Of a stretch of DNA of 39,242 bases, positions 1 through 8,319 are shown piece by piece. The stretch comes from an uncultured Muribaculaceae bacterium. GTDB lineage: Bacteria; Bacteroidota; Bacteroidia; Bacteroidales; Muribaculaceae. A model generated the notes under the pieces. That model was not told the DNA's origin and did no database searches. It was given only the letters and a program-made list of their open reading frames with translations. Position numbers and translations under genes: made by a program. Numbering within the stretch: the first letter of the stretch is position 1; every line of letters starts with the position of its first letter. Location: contig CAJOFH010000024.1 in assembly GCA_905233845.1 (NCBI GenBank), forward strand, positions 1 to 39,242, written 5' to 3'.

Positions 1-2
1 AC

Positions 3-35
3 GCAAAGTTACAAAATCCTGCAGACTTATACAAA
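3..35 (-). promoter_or_regulatory. Bacteroidota-type promoter firing out of the left edge
   Basis: On the minus strand the sequence reads TTTG (32-35), a 20-bp spacer, then TAACTTTGC (3-11). This matches the Bacteroidota primary sigma consensus TTTG-N19-21-TAnnTTTG. It would transcribe a gene lying left of the window. Confidence 0.7.
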
Positions 36-116
36 TGTTGATAGTTATAATATGTTAATAATCAACTATTTGAGGCTTATTTAAGGGACGACTAATTAAT
101 GCATGATACGACTAAT

Positions 117-146
117 AAAGCACTCCTCACAATTGGGGAGTGCTTT
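117..146. terminator. Strong hairpin, probable bidirectional terminator
   Basis: AAAGCACTCC (117-126) and GGAGTGCTTT (137-146) form a perfect 10-bp stem around a 10-nt loop. The T runs at the stem ends are short, so the terminator role is likely but not certain. It lies between the leftward promoter at the window edge and the convergent side of the first gene. Confidence 0.55.
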
Positions 147-250
147 ATTGTTTCAGGGCTGTGTAAAAGTTGATTATAAATCAGAAAAATCAGATTAATC
201 CGTAGTTTAATGTGAGTTCAATTAATTTTCATCCTTATATTCAGCGTTTT

Positions 251-383
251 AGCTCCCCCTCTAAGATAGAGGGGGCGGGGGGAGTATGATAAAGAGTATG
301 ATAAAGAGTTTTTGAAGGCAAATAGGCTGTCATACTCCTCAGTCGCTTTGCGACAGCTCCTCTATCTTAAAGGAGCAGCTGAT
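251..383. repeat. Palindromic MITE-like repeat element
   Basis: The left part has an 8-bp hairpin (CCCCCTCT 255-262, AGAGGGGG 268-275) followed by GGAGTATGA (281-289). The right part begins with TCATACTCC (330-338), the exact inverse, then a small hairpin GTCGC-TTT-GCGAC (342-354) and GCTCC...GGAGC (356-375). The strings CTAAGATAGAGG and CCTCTATCTTAA are also inverted copies, so the element is two imperfect inverted arms. The centre carries a 12-bp tandem duplication, GAGTATGATAAA (282-293, 294-305). No transposase is present. It could be a non-autonomous mobile element or a REP-like repeat; other genomic copies would decide this. Confidence 0.5.
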
Positions 384-475
384 ACACAGCACTTTATTTT
401 CGTCGAATTCACGTTAGTTTATATTTGTGTCGGAGTTTTGCAACACCCACCAAATAGCTGGCTCACGCCACCCTT

Positions 476-2179
476 CTATTGCAACACAAGCCTGAATCCT
501 AAATAATATCCTGCTTGCGATGTTGCAGCATGGCTATGGGTTCTTACATAACAATTGTAGTAAGGGCTATTGAAAGCGCCCCCACGAACAACGTGACTAT
601 CCACAGAATGGTCCTCAGGACCCGTAGGATCAAGCTGGGGCTCGGCGACATAAGACTTGTAATAATCACTGCACCATTCCGAAACACTGCCACTCATGTC
701 ATAAAGCCCTAACTCATTAGGAGCTTTGGTCGCCACATCATGAAGTTGATATCCTTGTGAATTATCGGCATACCAACCCACTGAATCCAAGTTGTCGCTG
801 CCACTGTAAAGATAGCCACAACTCTTATCACCACCTCGTGCGGCATATTCCCATTCGGCCTCTGTCGGCAAACGGAAGTTTCGGCCCGTGAGAGTGTTGA
901 GTTTTTGGATAAATGCATTGCAGTCATTCCAAGATAAACCTTGAGCTGGCTTGTTGGCGCCAGGAAAACCAAAAACTCGTCCGTCGCCCATCACGGCTTC
1001 CCACAATTCCTGCGTCACTTCGGTTTGACCAATGTAGTAATCCCTCGACAATGTCACATTATGGAAATTTGTCACATTCTCCCCATTTCTGCCTGCCCCC
1101 ATCACAAAAGCGCCTTTCTTAACTTTCACCATCTTGAACGTGATGCCGCCTACATCAAATTCCTCGACACCGGGCAAGCCGCCATTCAAGAGCAAGTTGT
1201 ATATCATGGTGATATCTACTGAGCTGCAAATGCCGTCGCCATTCACATCAAGCGTACTTCCAAAAGTGTCGTCTCCATTCAACAACCAGTTGTAAATGGC
1301 GGTAATGTCGACCGATGAGACAACACCGTCGCCATCCACGTCTTCCTCGGCAAGCGTAAATATCAGCACGTGGTTCCAAGGACTACTGGCGATATAGTCA
1401 CCAGCATATCTCATTGGAACGTAAAGCCTAACTTGAGTCGTGTCTAAGCCATCAAACAAGTTTTCATCAACCTCAATCCCCGATGGGGCCGAACAGCTGT
1501 AGATGCTTCTCAACGAATCGCAGCCAAAAAACACTTTTTGGCCCATTGACTCAACCGACAGTGGAATCTTTATCGAAACAAGGTTTTTACAGGTTGAGAA
1601 GGCTGCTTCCTCAATACTCCTTAACGACTGAGGCAAAGTGATGCTCGTGAGGCTCTTGCAACCATAGAAAGCACTTCTTTGGATTTCCTTGAGAGTGATG
1701 GGAAGATTTACGTTCGACAGTGAAATGCATCCATTAAATAATAAAGTATCTATGCGCTCCACACCTTCAGGAATGGTGATGGATTGTAGAGCCTTGTCAT
1801 ATGCAAAAGAAGCATATCCAAATTCTTTCACTGAGCCCAAATTGATATCATCAAGCTTCTCGCAATTATCGAAAGCCCTCATTCCAATACTGGCAACTGT
1901 GTTTGCCAGCGATATTTTTTGCAAATCAGGACAGCAATTAAATGCAAAATCTCCAATTCTTGTAACCGTGTAAGTATTGCCTTGATAAACAACCTTAGCA
2001 GGAACATCTATCTCAGTGACACCCTCATAGTTAAGAAGATTGTAGTAAGTCACATATGTCACACTCACGGTGGTGCCATCTTCGTTGATATTATAAGCCA
2101 ACCCATCAACCATAAAGTCATAGGCGCTGGTATTGGTCATCATCATCAGTCCCAGCAATAAAAATGTGAACTTTTTCAT
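476..2179 (-). CDS. BspA-like LRR_5 / dockerin-like / FGE-like (SUMF1) secreted protein
   Basis: Predicted exported surface or periplasmic protein of 567 residues. It starts with a Sec signal peptide (MKKFTFLLLGLMMMTNTSA, cleavage before YDF). Residues about 30-270 are BspA-type leucine-rich repeats with recurring 'AFxxCxxLxxIxLP' units, a fold often involved in adhesion. Residues about 278-331 form a dockerin-like pair of calcium-binding repeats (DVDGDGVVSS and DVNGDGICSS, each followed by VDIT.IYN). The last 230 residues resemble the formylglycine-generating-enzyme fold (GAFVMGAG, RLPTEAEWEYAARGG, GSVSEWCSDYY, RGGAF). At the usual paired-cysteine site only the second position is Cys (GGAFNSPYYNC), so sulfatase-activating activity is unlikely. 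The start at 2179 is preferred to 2221: it gives a clean signal peptide, and the likely promoter (2221-2251) lies at the upstream ATG. Substrate or ligand is unknown. Confidence 0.8.
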   Translation of the reverse strand: MKKFTFLLLGLMMMTNTSAYDFMVDGLAYNINEDGTTVSVTYVTYYNLLNYEGVTEIDVPAKVVYQGNTYTVTRIGDFAFNCCPDLQKISLANTVASIGMRAFDNCEKLDDINLGSVKEFGYASFAYDKALQSITIPEGVERIDTLLFNGCISLSNVNLPITLKEIQRSAFYGCKSLTSITLPQSLRSIEEAAFSTCKNLVSIKIPLSVESMGQKVFFGCDSLRSIYSCSAPSGIEVDENLFDGLDTTQVRLYVPMRYAGDYIASSPWNHVLIFTLAEEDVDGDGVVSSVDITAIYNWLLNGDDTFGSTLDVNGDGICSSVDITMIYNLLLNGGLPGVEEFDVGGITFKMVKVKKGAFVMGAGRNGENVTNFHNVTLSRDYYIGQTEVTQELWEAVMGDGRVFGFPGANKPAQGLSWNDCNAFIQKLNTLTGRNFRLPTEAEWEYAARGGDKSCGYLYSGSDNLDSVGWYADNSQGYQLHDVATKAPNELGLYDMSGSVSEWCSDYYKSYVAEPQLDPTGPEDHSVDSHVVRGGAFNSPYYNCYVRTHSHAATSQAGYYLGFRLVLQ

Positions 2180-2220
2180 ATCTTTATCATTTTTGAGTTG
2201 GCTAACCTTTTTGAACGCCA

Positions 2221-2251
2221 CGAAGTTAGTAATTACTGTTCAATTATGCAA
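2221..2251 (-). promoter_or_regulatory. Probable promoter of the LRR/FGE gene
   Basis: Minus strand: TTG (2249-2251), 20 bp, TAACTTCG (2221-2228), one mismatch from TAnnTTTG. Transcription would start near 2214, giving a leader of about 35 nt to the start at 2179. Confidence 0.45.
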
Positions 2252-2322
2252 GTTGTTTTTGGTTTTCTCTCATAAAGCCACTCACCTCTCCCCACTCCCC
2301 ACTCACCTAATATTATTTTAAC

Positions 2323-2354
2323 TTTGTTTCCTCCTTGACTAAACCATATCTTTG
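2323..2354 (+). promoter_or_regulatory. Consensus promoter facing the hairpin repeat array
   Basis: TTTG (2323-2326), a 20-bp spacer and TATCTTTG (2347-2354) match the Bacteroidota consensus. The expected start is near 2361. No convincing gene follows for about 680 bp; transcription would run through the repeat array at 2488-2850 and possibly on to the PBP1A gene at 3046. Confidence 0.5.
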
Positions 2355-2487
2355 TAATATCTCAAGAGCTCATTGACATACTGCCCCCATTATTCCTGAA
2401 AAAGTTGACACAAATTTGTCCCATCTGTCCCACTTGTCCCAAAATCGTCAAACGTCCCCAAAATCCCCCAAGTCCCATCAACCAAAA

Positions 2488-2735
2488 TTTTTTTTCAAAA
2501 AGTGTCCCACACGCTCCTGGGAGTTGTCAATGTATTGCATCGCAGGCGCGATGTAAAAATTTTTTTTTTCAAAAAGTGTCCCACACACTCCTGGGAGTTG
2601 TCGATGTATTGCACCGCCGGCGCGATGTAAAAAGTTTTTTTTCAAAAAGTGTCCCACACGCTCCTGGGAGTTGTCAATGTATTGCACCGCCGGCGCGGTG
2701 TAAAAAATTTTTTCAAAAATTGTCCCACTCAACCC
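2488..2735. repeat. Tandem array of a 73-bp hairpin-containing repeat (three full copies plus a fragment)
   Basis: Each unit has a T-rich run, TTTTTCAAAAAGTGTCCCACAC, CTCCTGGGAGTTGTC and TGTATTGCA, then a GC-rich hairpin of type CACCGC-CGGC-GCGGTG and TAAAAA. The anchor GTGTCCCAC begins at 2502, 2576 and 2649 (periods 74 and 73), with a truncated copy near 2720. The hairpin is kept while its bases change: CATCGC/GCGATG in copy 1 and CACCGC/GCGGTG in copy 3. The 73-74 bp period shifts reading frame, so the open frame across 2405-2779 is unlikely to be coding. Confidence 0.8.
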
Positions 2736-2802
2736 ACATTTGTTGTGCAAGTTGTATTCAAGTTGTTAAAGTTGTTTGAAATTGCGATATTTGCGTGAGA
2801 CT

Positions 2803-2850
2803 CACCGCCGGCGCGGTGTAAAAATTTTTTTTCAAAAACTGTCCCACTCA
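2803..2850. repeat. Fifth, partial copy of the 73-bp hairpin repeat
   Basis: CACCGCCGGCGCGGTG (2803-2818), then TAAAAA, a T run and TTCAAAAACTGTCCCACTCA, repeats the junction between two array units. It is separated from the main array by about 70 bp of unrelated sequence. Nothing else is recognised between 2850 and the PBP1A promoter. Confidence 0.75.
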
Positions 2851-2973
2851 GCGTGACTCTTTAATTGTGCCACACCCTCTTATTGTTTTAGGGCTGTGCA
2901 AAGGAGATTATAATGTTACAACAAGAATGTTAAGAATGTTAAGAATTGGCATTGTAGTTTTTTTTAAGCTTTT

Positions 2974-3009
2974 TTTGAGTAGTATATTTTATTTATTTAT
3001 TAATTTTGC
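2974..3009 (+). promoter_or_regulatory. Probable promoter of the PBP1A gene
   Basis: TAATTTTGC (3001-3009) is a perfect -7 element. The best upstream TTTG is at 2974-2977, giving a 23-bp spacer, slightly longer than usual. Transcription would start near 3016, 30 nt before the start codon. Confidence 0.5.
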
Positions 3010-3045
3010 AGTTTGATTATAATTATTATATAAAACGTTGCAGCA

Positions 3046-5565
3046 ATGGCAAGACACAAAAGAAGTCTTCAACGAGGAGGGGGATTGTGGCGGAATATAG
3101 TTAACCGCTACAAGCGCTTCAACGCTTGGTACAAGGGGCTTTATGCCGGCAAGCCCTGGTACACTAAGGCGTTTTATGCGATGTGTACTCTACTGATTAC
3201 CATATTATTACTGCTGGTCGCAGTGAACACCAATTTCCTTTGGCTCTTTGGCAAGTCGCCATCACTACACGAAATCATGGAGCCACGTCCCTATAACGCC
3301 TCTATCATCTATAGTGCCGACAATCAGGTGATAGGTAAATACTACAAAGAGAACCGTACTCCTGTGAAGTATGATGAGGTAGACACGATGTTCTACAGGC
3401 TTCTCATCGACACCGAGGACGAACGCTTCTACAATCACTGGGGTGTAGACTTCCACGGTATGGCTGGTGCCGCCAAGGACTTTATCGTGCATCGCAAGGC
3501 TCGTGGCGCTTCGACTATCACTCAGCAGTTGGTAAAGAACATGTTTAGGATGCGCACGAGCGAATACACAGGTGGACTGCTGTGTTACATTCCTGGCGTG
3601 AGGATGATAATCATGAAGATGAAGGAATGGATTCTTGCTACCGAGATTGAGACTTTCTATGACAAGGAGAGGATTCTGGAGATGTATGCCAACACTGTCG
3701 ACTTCGGCAATCAGGCTTTCGGAATCAAGACGGCGGCTAAGACTTATTTTGATACAACCCCCGACAAGCTCAAGATTGAGCAGAGTGCTATGCTGGTGGG
3801 TGTGCTCAAGGGTACATCAATCTATAATCCCCTCAAGAATCCCAACAGGTGTCTCGAACGTCGTAACACAGTGCTTAACAATGCCTTGGAGCATGATGAT
3901 ATCACTCAGGAGCAATATGAACGTCTTTCGAAGACCAACCTGAACTTGAAATATAATCCCGAGACCGAGATGGATGCGCAGTGTCCCTACTTCCGCATGG
4001 CGGTGGTAGAAGAGATGCGCGATTGGTGTGAAAAGGAAGGCGTGGATTTCTACCGCGACGGATTGGAGATTCACACCTCAATCGACACTCGCATGCAGCG
4101 ATATGCCGAGCAAGCTGTCAAGGAACGGATGAAAGTTGTGCAGCAGAGCTTCAACAATGAGTGGGGTGACCGCGATTGTTGGCTTGATGCCAACGGTAGA
4201 GTAATCCCCGATTTTGTGGAAGAAAAAGCCAAGCAAAGCGACTACTATAAGCAGCTTATGGTGAAATACAACGAGGACCTCGACTCGGTGAATTATTACA
4301 TGAACAAGAAGCGCACCATGCAGCTCTTTGACTTCAGTGGTGGACACACGGCAACGATGAGTGCCATCGACTCGATTAAGTACATGCTTCACAGGATGCA
4401 TTGCGGATTTGTGGCTATGGATCCCGTGACAAGAGAGGTGAAGGCATGGGTTGGTGATGTGGACTTCAAGACGTGGCAATATGACAACGTCAGAGCGGCA
4501 CATCAGCCAGGCAGTACGTTCAAAGTCTTTGTCTACTCAGCGGCTCTGAAGGATGGCAAGCGACCATGCGATACGTATATGGACTCGCCGCTGTCTACTC
4601 CGCTCATGGGTAGCAACAACAAGCCATGGGAGCCAAGTAACGCTAATGGCAAATTCTCTTATCAAAACCTTACCATGCGGGCGGCACTGGCACGTAGCAA
4701 TAACATCATCGCTGTGAAAGTGGGCAACGAAGTGGGTGTCAACAAGGTCGCCAGGGTGGCCTACGACATGGGTATCCACTCTCAGCTCGACGAGACACCA
4801 TCGCTATGTTTGGGAGCGAGCGATGTCAATCTGCTGGAATTGGTGAATTGCTATAGCACTGTGGTTGACAATGGACTGGCCAAGAAGCCAGTCTTGGTGA
4901 CGAGCATCTACCGCACCAACAAGAAGGGGGAGAAAGAGGAAATCTACAATAGCCACGCTCAAGGCGACCCTACGCAGGCGCTCTCGCACGATGAGGCCTA
5001 CAGCATGCGACGCATGCTTGAGGCAGTGTGCCGAGATGCAGGAGGCACAGGTGGTGCTATCAACAGTTATGTCAACGACGTGGGAATTGGTGGCAAGACG
5101 GGAACCAGCAACAATTACACCGATGCTTGGTTTGTTGCTATCACACCAAGGCTCGTGTGTGGAGCTTGGGTGGGTGGACAGTACCGACAAATCCACTTCC
5201 GCTCGGCGCAGGGTCAGGGAAGTCGAGCGGCATTGCCAATAGTGGGTTCTTTCTTGCAAAGGGTGCTTGGCAATAGAGCATTCAATTATCTCCATAAAGA
5301 ATTCCCCGTTGACCATGACCTTGACCGACAGGTAATGGCTTGTAGCAACTTCGAACCCGATGATGATGCCGAGATGCCAATGCAAGAAGATGGGCAACAA
5401 CGCCCAATTGACACTGCGATTGTGCGACCTAAAGAGCAGCCTTCGGTTCGTGAAAAGGTTATTGAAGACATTGGTCCTAACGAAATCGAGCAACCATACC
5501 GCGATGAGGAATTTGAGAAACAAGGAGGCGAAGTTCCTGACATCCAAGAAGAAATGTTTAATTAA
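3046..5565 (+). CDS. Penicillin-binding protein 1A, bifunctional transglycosylase/transpeptidase
   Basis: Class A PBP of 839 residues that polymerises lipid II into glycan strands and cross-links the peptides in the periplasm. After a basic cytoplasmic N-terminus there is one membrane anchor (about residues 43-68). The GT51 transglycosylase domain follows, with the catalytic-Glu motif TEDERFYNHWGVD (Glu124) and GASTITQQLVKN. The transpeptidase domain has the three penicillin-binding motifs: STFK (nucleophile Ser490), SNN (551-553) and KTG (Lys684). The length suits the family, and a charged, disordered tail of about 60 residues ends the protein. nadB begins 38 bp downstream on the same strand, so the two may be co-transcribed. 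Confidence 0.93.
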   Translation: MARHKRSLQRGGGLWRNIVNRYKRFNAWYKGLYAGKPWYTKAFYAMCTLLITILLLLVAVNTNFLWLFGKSPSLHEIMEPRPYNASIIYSADNQVIGKYYKENRTPVKYDEVDTMFYRLLIDTEDERFYNHWGVDFHGMAGAAKDFIVHRKARGASTITQQLVKNMFRMRTSEYTGGLLCYIPGVRMIIMKMKEWILATEIETFYDKERILEMYANTVDFGNQAFGIKTAAKTYFDTTPDKLKIEQSAMLVGVLKGTSIYNPLKNPNRCLERRNTVLNNALEHDDITQEQYERLSKTNLNLKYNPETEMDAQCPYFRMAVVEEMRDWCEKEGVDFYRDGLEIHTSIDTRMQRYAEQAVKERMKVVQQSFNNEWGDRDCWLDANGRVIPDFVEEKAKQSDYYKQLMVKYNEDLDSVNYYMNKKRTMQLFDFSGGHTATMSAIDSIKYMLHRMHCGFVAMDPVTREVKAWVGDVDFKTWQYDNVRAAHQPGSTFKVFVYSAALKDGKRPCDTYMDSPLSTPLMGSNNKPWEPSNANGKFSYQNLTMRAALARSNNIIAVKVGNEVGVNKVARVAYDMGIHSQLDETPSLCLGASDVNLLELVNCYSTVVDNGLAKKPVLVTSIYRTNKKGEKEEIYNSHAQGDPTQALSHDEAYSMRRMLEAVCRDAGGTGGAINSYVNDVGIGGKTGTSNNYTDAWFVAITPRLVCGAWVGGQYRQIHFRSAQGQGSRAALPIVGSFLQRVLGNRAFNYLHKEFPVDHDLDRQVMACSNFEPDDDAEMPMQEDGQQRPIDTAIVRPKEQPSVREKVIEDIGPNEIEQPYRDEEFEKQGGEVPDIQEEMFN

Positions 5566-5603
5566 CCAAATACAACAAACATAAAACTTTACAATATATT
5601 GTT

Positions 5604-7196
5604 ATGACTCACAAATATGACTATCTAATAATCGGGTCGGGCGTGGCTGGAATGAGCTTTGCGCTTAAAGTGGCTGGAACGGGAAAGGTGGCTCTCGTGT
5701 GCAAAAGCACGCTTGATGAGGCCAATACCGATTTGGCACAAGGTGGTGTCGCAAGTGTCACCAATCTTGAGGTAGACAACTTCGAGAAGCACATTCACGA
5801 TACGATGGTGGCGGGCGACTGGCTCAGCGACCCTAAGGCGGTGGAGCAAGTGGTAACGCAAGCCCCCGAGCAGATTAAAGCCCTGATAGAGTGGGGCGTT
5901 GACTTTGACAAAAACGAAAAAGGCGACTTTGACCTGCACCGTGAGGGTGGGCATAGCGAGTTCCGTATCCTACATCATGCCGACAACACTGGACATGAGA
6001 TTCAGCAGTCTCTCATCGAGGCTGTGAAGTCTCACGACAACATCGATATCTTTGAGAACCACTTCGCCATCGAGATTCTCACCCAGCACCATTTGGGCAA
6101 GATAGTGACACGACGCACTCCCGACATTCAGTGCTATGGCGCTTATGTGCTCAACCAGGAAACTGGAAAGGTCGACACTTTCCTGTCGAGACTCACACTC
6201 ATGGCTACTGGCGGAGCAGGAGCAGTGTACCATACCACTACCAATCCTCTCGTGGCGACTGGCGACGGCATCGCCATGGTCTACCGTGCCAAGGGAACTG
6301 TGCAGGACATGGAGTTCATTCAGTTCCACCCAACAGCCCTCTACCATCCTGGAGATCGCCCCGCCTTCCTTATCACCGAGGCGATGCGAGGCTATGGTGG
6401 CGTGCTGAGAAATCTGGCTGGCGAGGAGTTTATGCAGAAGTATGACCCACGCTTGTCGCTTGCGCCTCGCGATGTGGTGGCACGAGCTATCGATAGCGAG
6501 ATGAAGCAGCGAGGTGAGGATCATGTTTTCCTCGATGTGACTCACAAAGATCCTGAGGAGACCAAGCATCACTTCCCCAACATCTACAAGCACTGCTTGG
6601 AACTGGGCATCGACATCACTAAGGACTACATTCCCGTAGTGCCTGCTGCTCACTATCTGTGTGGTGGAATCAAGGTGGACTTGAATGCCTGCTCGTCAAT
6701 TGAGCGACTCTATGCTGTGGGCGAGTGCTCTTGCACAGGATTGCATGGTGGCAACCGCCTTGCAAGCAACTCACTGATTGAAGCGGTAGTCTATGCCGAG
6801 GCAGCTGCCAAGCATGCAATGAAATGTCGCAATCACTACGACTATCGCACCGACATACCTGCTTGGGACGACAAGGGAACCCAGCATCCCGAGGAAATGG
6901 TGCTCATCAGTCAGAGCGAGAAGGAGGTGGGAGAGATTATGAGCGCCTATGTGGGCATTGTGCGCAGCAACCTGCGTCTCGACCGAGCCTGGAACCGCCT
7001 CGACATACTCTACCAAGAGACCGAGAAACTCTTCAAGGAGAGCACTGTGAGCCGACGCATCTGCGAGTTGCGCAACATCATCAACGTGGGCTATCTCATC
7101 ATGCGTCAAGCCAAGGAGCGCAAGGAGTCACGCGGTCTGCACTACACCGTCGACTATCCTCCCAAACCCAAGAACGAAGATGACTTAAAACTATAA
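5604..7196 (+). CDS. nadB: L-aspartate oxidase
   Basis: FAD enzyme oxidising L-aspartate to iminoaspartate, the first step of de novo NAD synthesis. The 530-residue length fits NadB. The N-terminal Rossmann motif IIGSGVAGMSFALK binds FAD. Family motifs follow in order: DLAQGGVASV, the active-site histidine in QFHPTALYHPG, the arginine in ITEAMRGYGGVLRN, AAHYLCGGIKVD and GECSCTGLHGGNRLASNSL. The C-terminal helical domain of the succinate dehydrogenase/fumarate reductase flavoprotein type is present. The GGIKVD and CTGLHGGNRLASNSL context favours NadB over a fumarate reductase flavoprotein, as does the absence of neighbouring fumarate reductase subunits. nadA and nadC are not in the window. Confidence 0.93.
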   Translation: MTHKYDYLIIGSGVAGMSFALKVAGTGKVALVCKSTLDEANTDLAQGGVASVTNLEVDNFEKHIHDTMVAGDWLSDPKAVEQVVTQAPEQIKALIEWGVDFDKNEKGDFDLHREGGHSEFRILHHADNTGHEIQQSLIEAVKSHDNIDIFENHFAIEILTQHHLGKIVTRRTPDIQCYGAYVLNQETGKVDTFLSRLTLMATGGAGAVYHTTTNPLVATGDGIAMVYRAKGTVQDMEFIQFHPTALYHPGDRPAFLITEAMRGYGGVLRNLAGEEFMQKYDPRLSLAPRDVVARAIDSEMKQRGEDHVFLDVTHKDPEETKHHFPNIYKHCLELGIDITKDYIPVVPAAHYLCGGIKVDLNACSSIERLYAVGECSCTGLHGGNRLASNSLIEAVVYAEAAAKHAMKCRNHYDYRTDIPAWDDKGTQHPEEMVLISQSEKEVGEIMSAYVGIVRSNLRLDRAWNRLDILYQETEKLFKESTVSRRICELRNIINVGYLIMRQAKERKESRGLHYTVDYPPKPKNEDDLKL

Positions 7197-7220
7197 AACT
7201 ATAAGTCCTCAGTTTTTCTT

Positions 7221-7256
7221 TCCTTTAATTCCTTTAATTCCTTTCATTCCTTTACA
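7221..7256. repeat. Four copies of a 9-bp tandem repeat
   Basis: TCCTTTAAT occurs at 7221 and 7230, then TCCTTTCAT at 7239 and TCCTTTACA at 7248. The run ends 8 bp before the start codon of the glutaminyl cyclase gene, inside its translation-initiation region. Confidence 0.7.
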
Positions 7257-7264
7257 TCAAGGCG

Positions 7265-8239
7265 ATGCATTTTTTTAAAATTTCTATTCTAATGTTGGCA
7301 GTTATGGCTCTTTTGGGTTGTAAGTCGCAGCAGCAGAGCAGCGCAAGCAGCTCAACGAGTGAGAATGCCACAGCAGCATCTGCTGTAGAATTTGATGGCA
7401 ACAATGCTTATCAGCTGGTGAAAACTCAGTGCGACTTCGGACCGCGCGTGCCAGGAACACCAGCACATGCCAAGTGCGCCGAGTGGATTGAACAACAGTT
7501 GCAGCAATACTGCGACAGCACTGTGGTACAAGAGGCTCAAGTGACAACATTTGACAACAAGACACTGAAAATAAAAAACCTGATAGGGAGTTTTAATCCT
7601 TCTACCACCGACCGCATACTCCTGCTGGCGCACTGGGACTGCCGTCCATGGGCCGACAACGACCCCGACCCCGCTAAGCAGCGCGAGCCAGTTATGGGTG
7701 CTAACGATGCTGCAAGTGGTGTGGCAGTGCTGATAGAGTTGGCGCGCTTAATGAAAGATAAGAAGCCCAATGTGGGTGTCGACCTGCTGTTTGTCGATGC
7801 CGAAGACTGGGGAGAGAACGACAATGAGGATTCATGGGCTCTGGGAACACAATACTGGGCAAAGAACCCGCATGTGGAAGGCTATTCGCCACGATTTGGC
7901 ATCTTGCTCGACATGGTGGGTGCCAAAGGAGCGAAGTTCAGCAAGGAGATTATGTCGATACAATATGCTCCCAGCGTGGTCAACGAGGTGTGGGACATGG
8001 CACAACGAAGTGGCTACAGCTCCTATTTTGACAACAACCCTGGTGGTGCTATCACCGACGACCACATTGTGGTGAACAAGATGGGCATCCAGTGCATCGA
8101 CATTATCGACATGCGCACTGGCAGCGACACAGGCTTCTTTGAAGGTTGGCATACTACTGGCGACACTCTTGACAAAATCGATGCCACTGTGCTGAAAGTA
8201 GTGGGACAAACGGTAGCCAATGTTATTTATAGCTATTGA
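7265..8239 (+). CDS. Type II (M28-fold) glutaminyl cyclase lipoprotein
   Basis: Predicted zinc enzyme converting N-terminal glutamine of exported proteins to pyroglutamate. The 324-residue protein has a lipoprotein signal peptide with lipobox LLGC, so it is membrane-anchored. The M28 fold shows LLLAHWDCRPWAD, GANDAASGVAVLIELAR, DAEDWGEND and TDDHIVVNKMG. Likely zinc ligands are Asp148, Asp181 (or the adjacent Glu180) and His267. The DAED pair corresponds to DGEE of mammalian glutaminyl cyclases. An M28 aminopeptidase is the alternative, but a single-zinc arrangement and the WHTTGDTLDKID segment favour the cyclase. It lies 68 bp after nadB and 80 bp before the flippase gene. Confidence 0.78.
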   Translation: MHFFKISILMLAVMALLGCKSQQQSSASSSTSENATAASAVEFDGNNAYQLVKTQCDFGPRVPGTPAHAKCAEWIEQQLQQYCDSTVVQEAQVTTFDNKTLKIKNLIGSFNPSTTDRILLLAHWDCRPWADNDPDPAKQREPVMGANDAASGVAVLIELARLMKDKKPNVGVDLLFVDAEDWGENDNEDSWALGTQYWAKNPHVEGYSPRFGILLDMVGAKGAKFSKEIMSIQYAPSVVNEVWDMAQRSGYSSYFDNNPGGAITDDHIVVNKMGIQCIDIIDMRTGSDTGFFEGWHTTGDTLDKIDATVLKVVGQTVANVIYSY

Positions 8240-8319
8240 GAAAACAAGATAACAACGGGATAGTTCTTTAAAAATCAAACCAATATTTTCTATAAATCTG
8301 TAAACAAGCAACAAAAGAA

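Larger units (their letters stand above)
1..475. other. Intergenic region before the first gene
   Basis: No convincing coding sequence is seen here. The region holds a leftward promoter at 3-35, a strong hairpin at 117-146 and a palindromic repeat element at about 251-383. Positions 88-96 and 108-116 are a direct repeat of ACGACTAAT. Nothing is recognised in 150-245 or 390-475. A short plus-strand reading frame at 312-506 runs through the repeat element, lacks any protein signature and is taken as spurious. Confidence 0.6.

Noticed and set aside
2405-2779. Open frame of 124 codons across the hairpin repeat array
   Set aside because: The repeat units are 73-74 bp, so each copy is read in a different frame. 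There is no conserved protein repeat and no initiation signal, and low-complexity T runs dominate.
4804-5547. 247-codon antisense frame within the PBP1A gene
   Set aside because: The opposite strand encodes the transpeptidase domain with intact motifs. The antisense product has no recognisable domain.
8240-8319. Invertible promoter of the B. fragilis capsule type upstream of the polysaccharide genes
   Set aside because: No inverted repeats flank this gap, no consensus promoter lies in it and no invertase gene is in the window.
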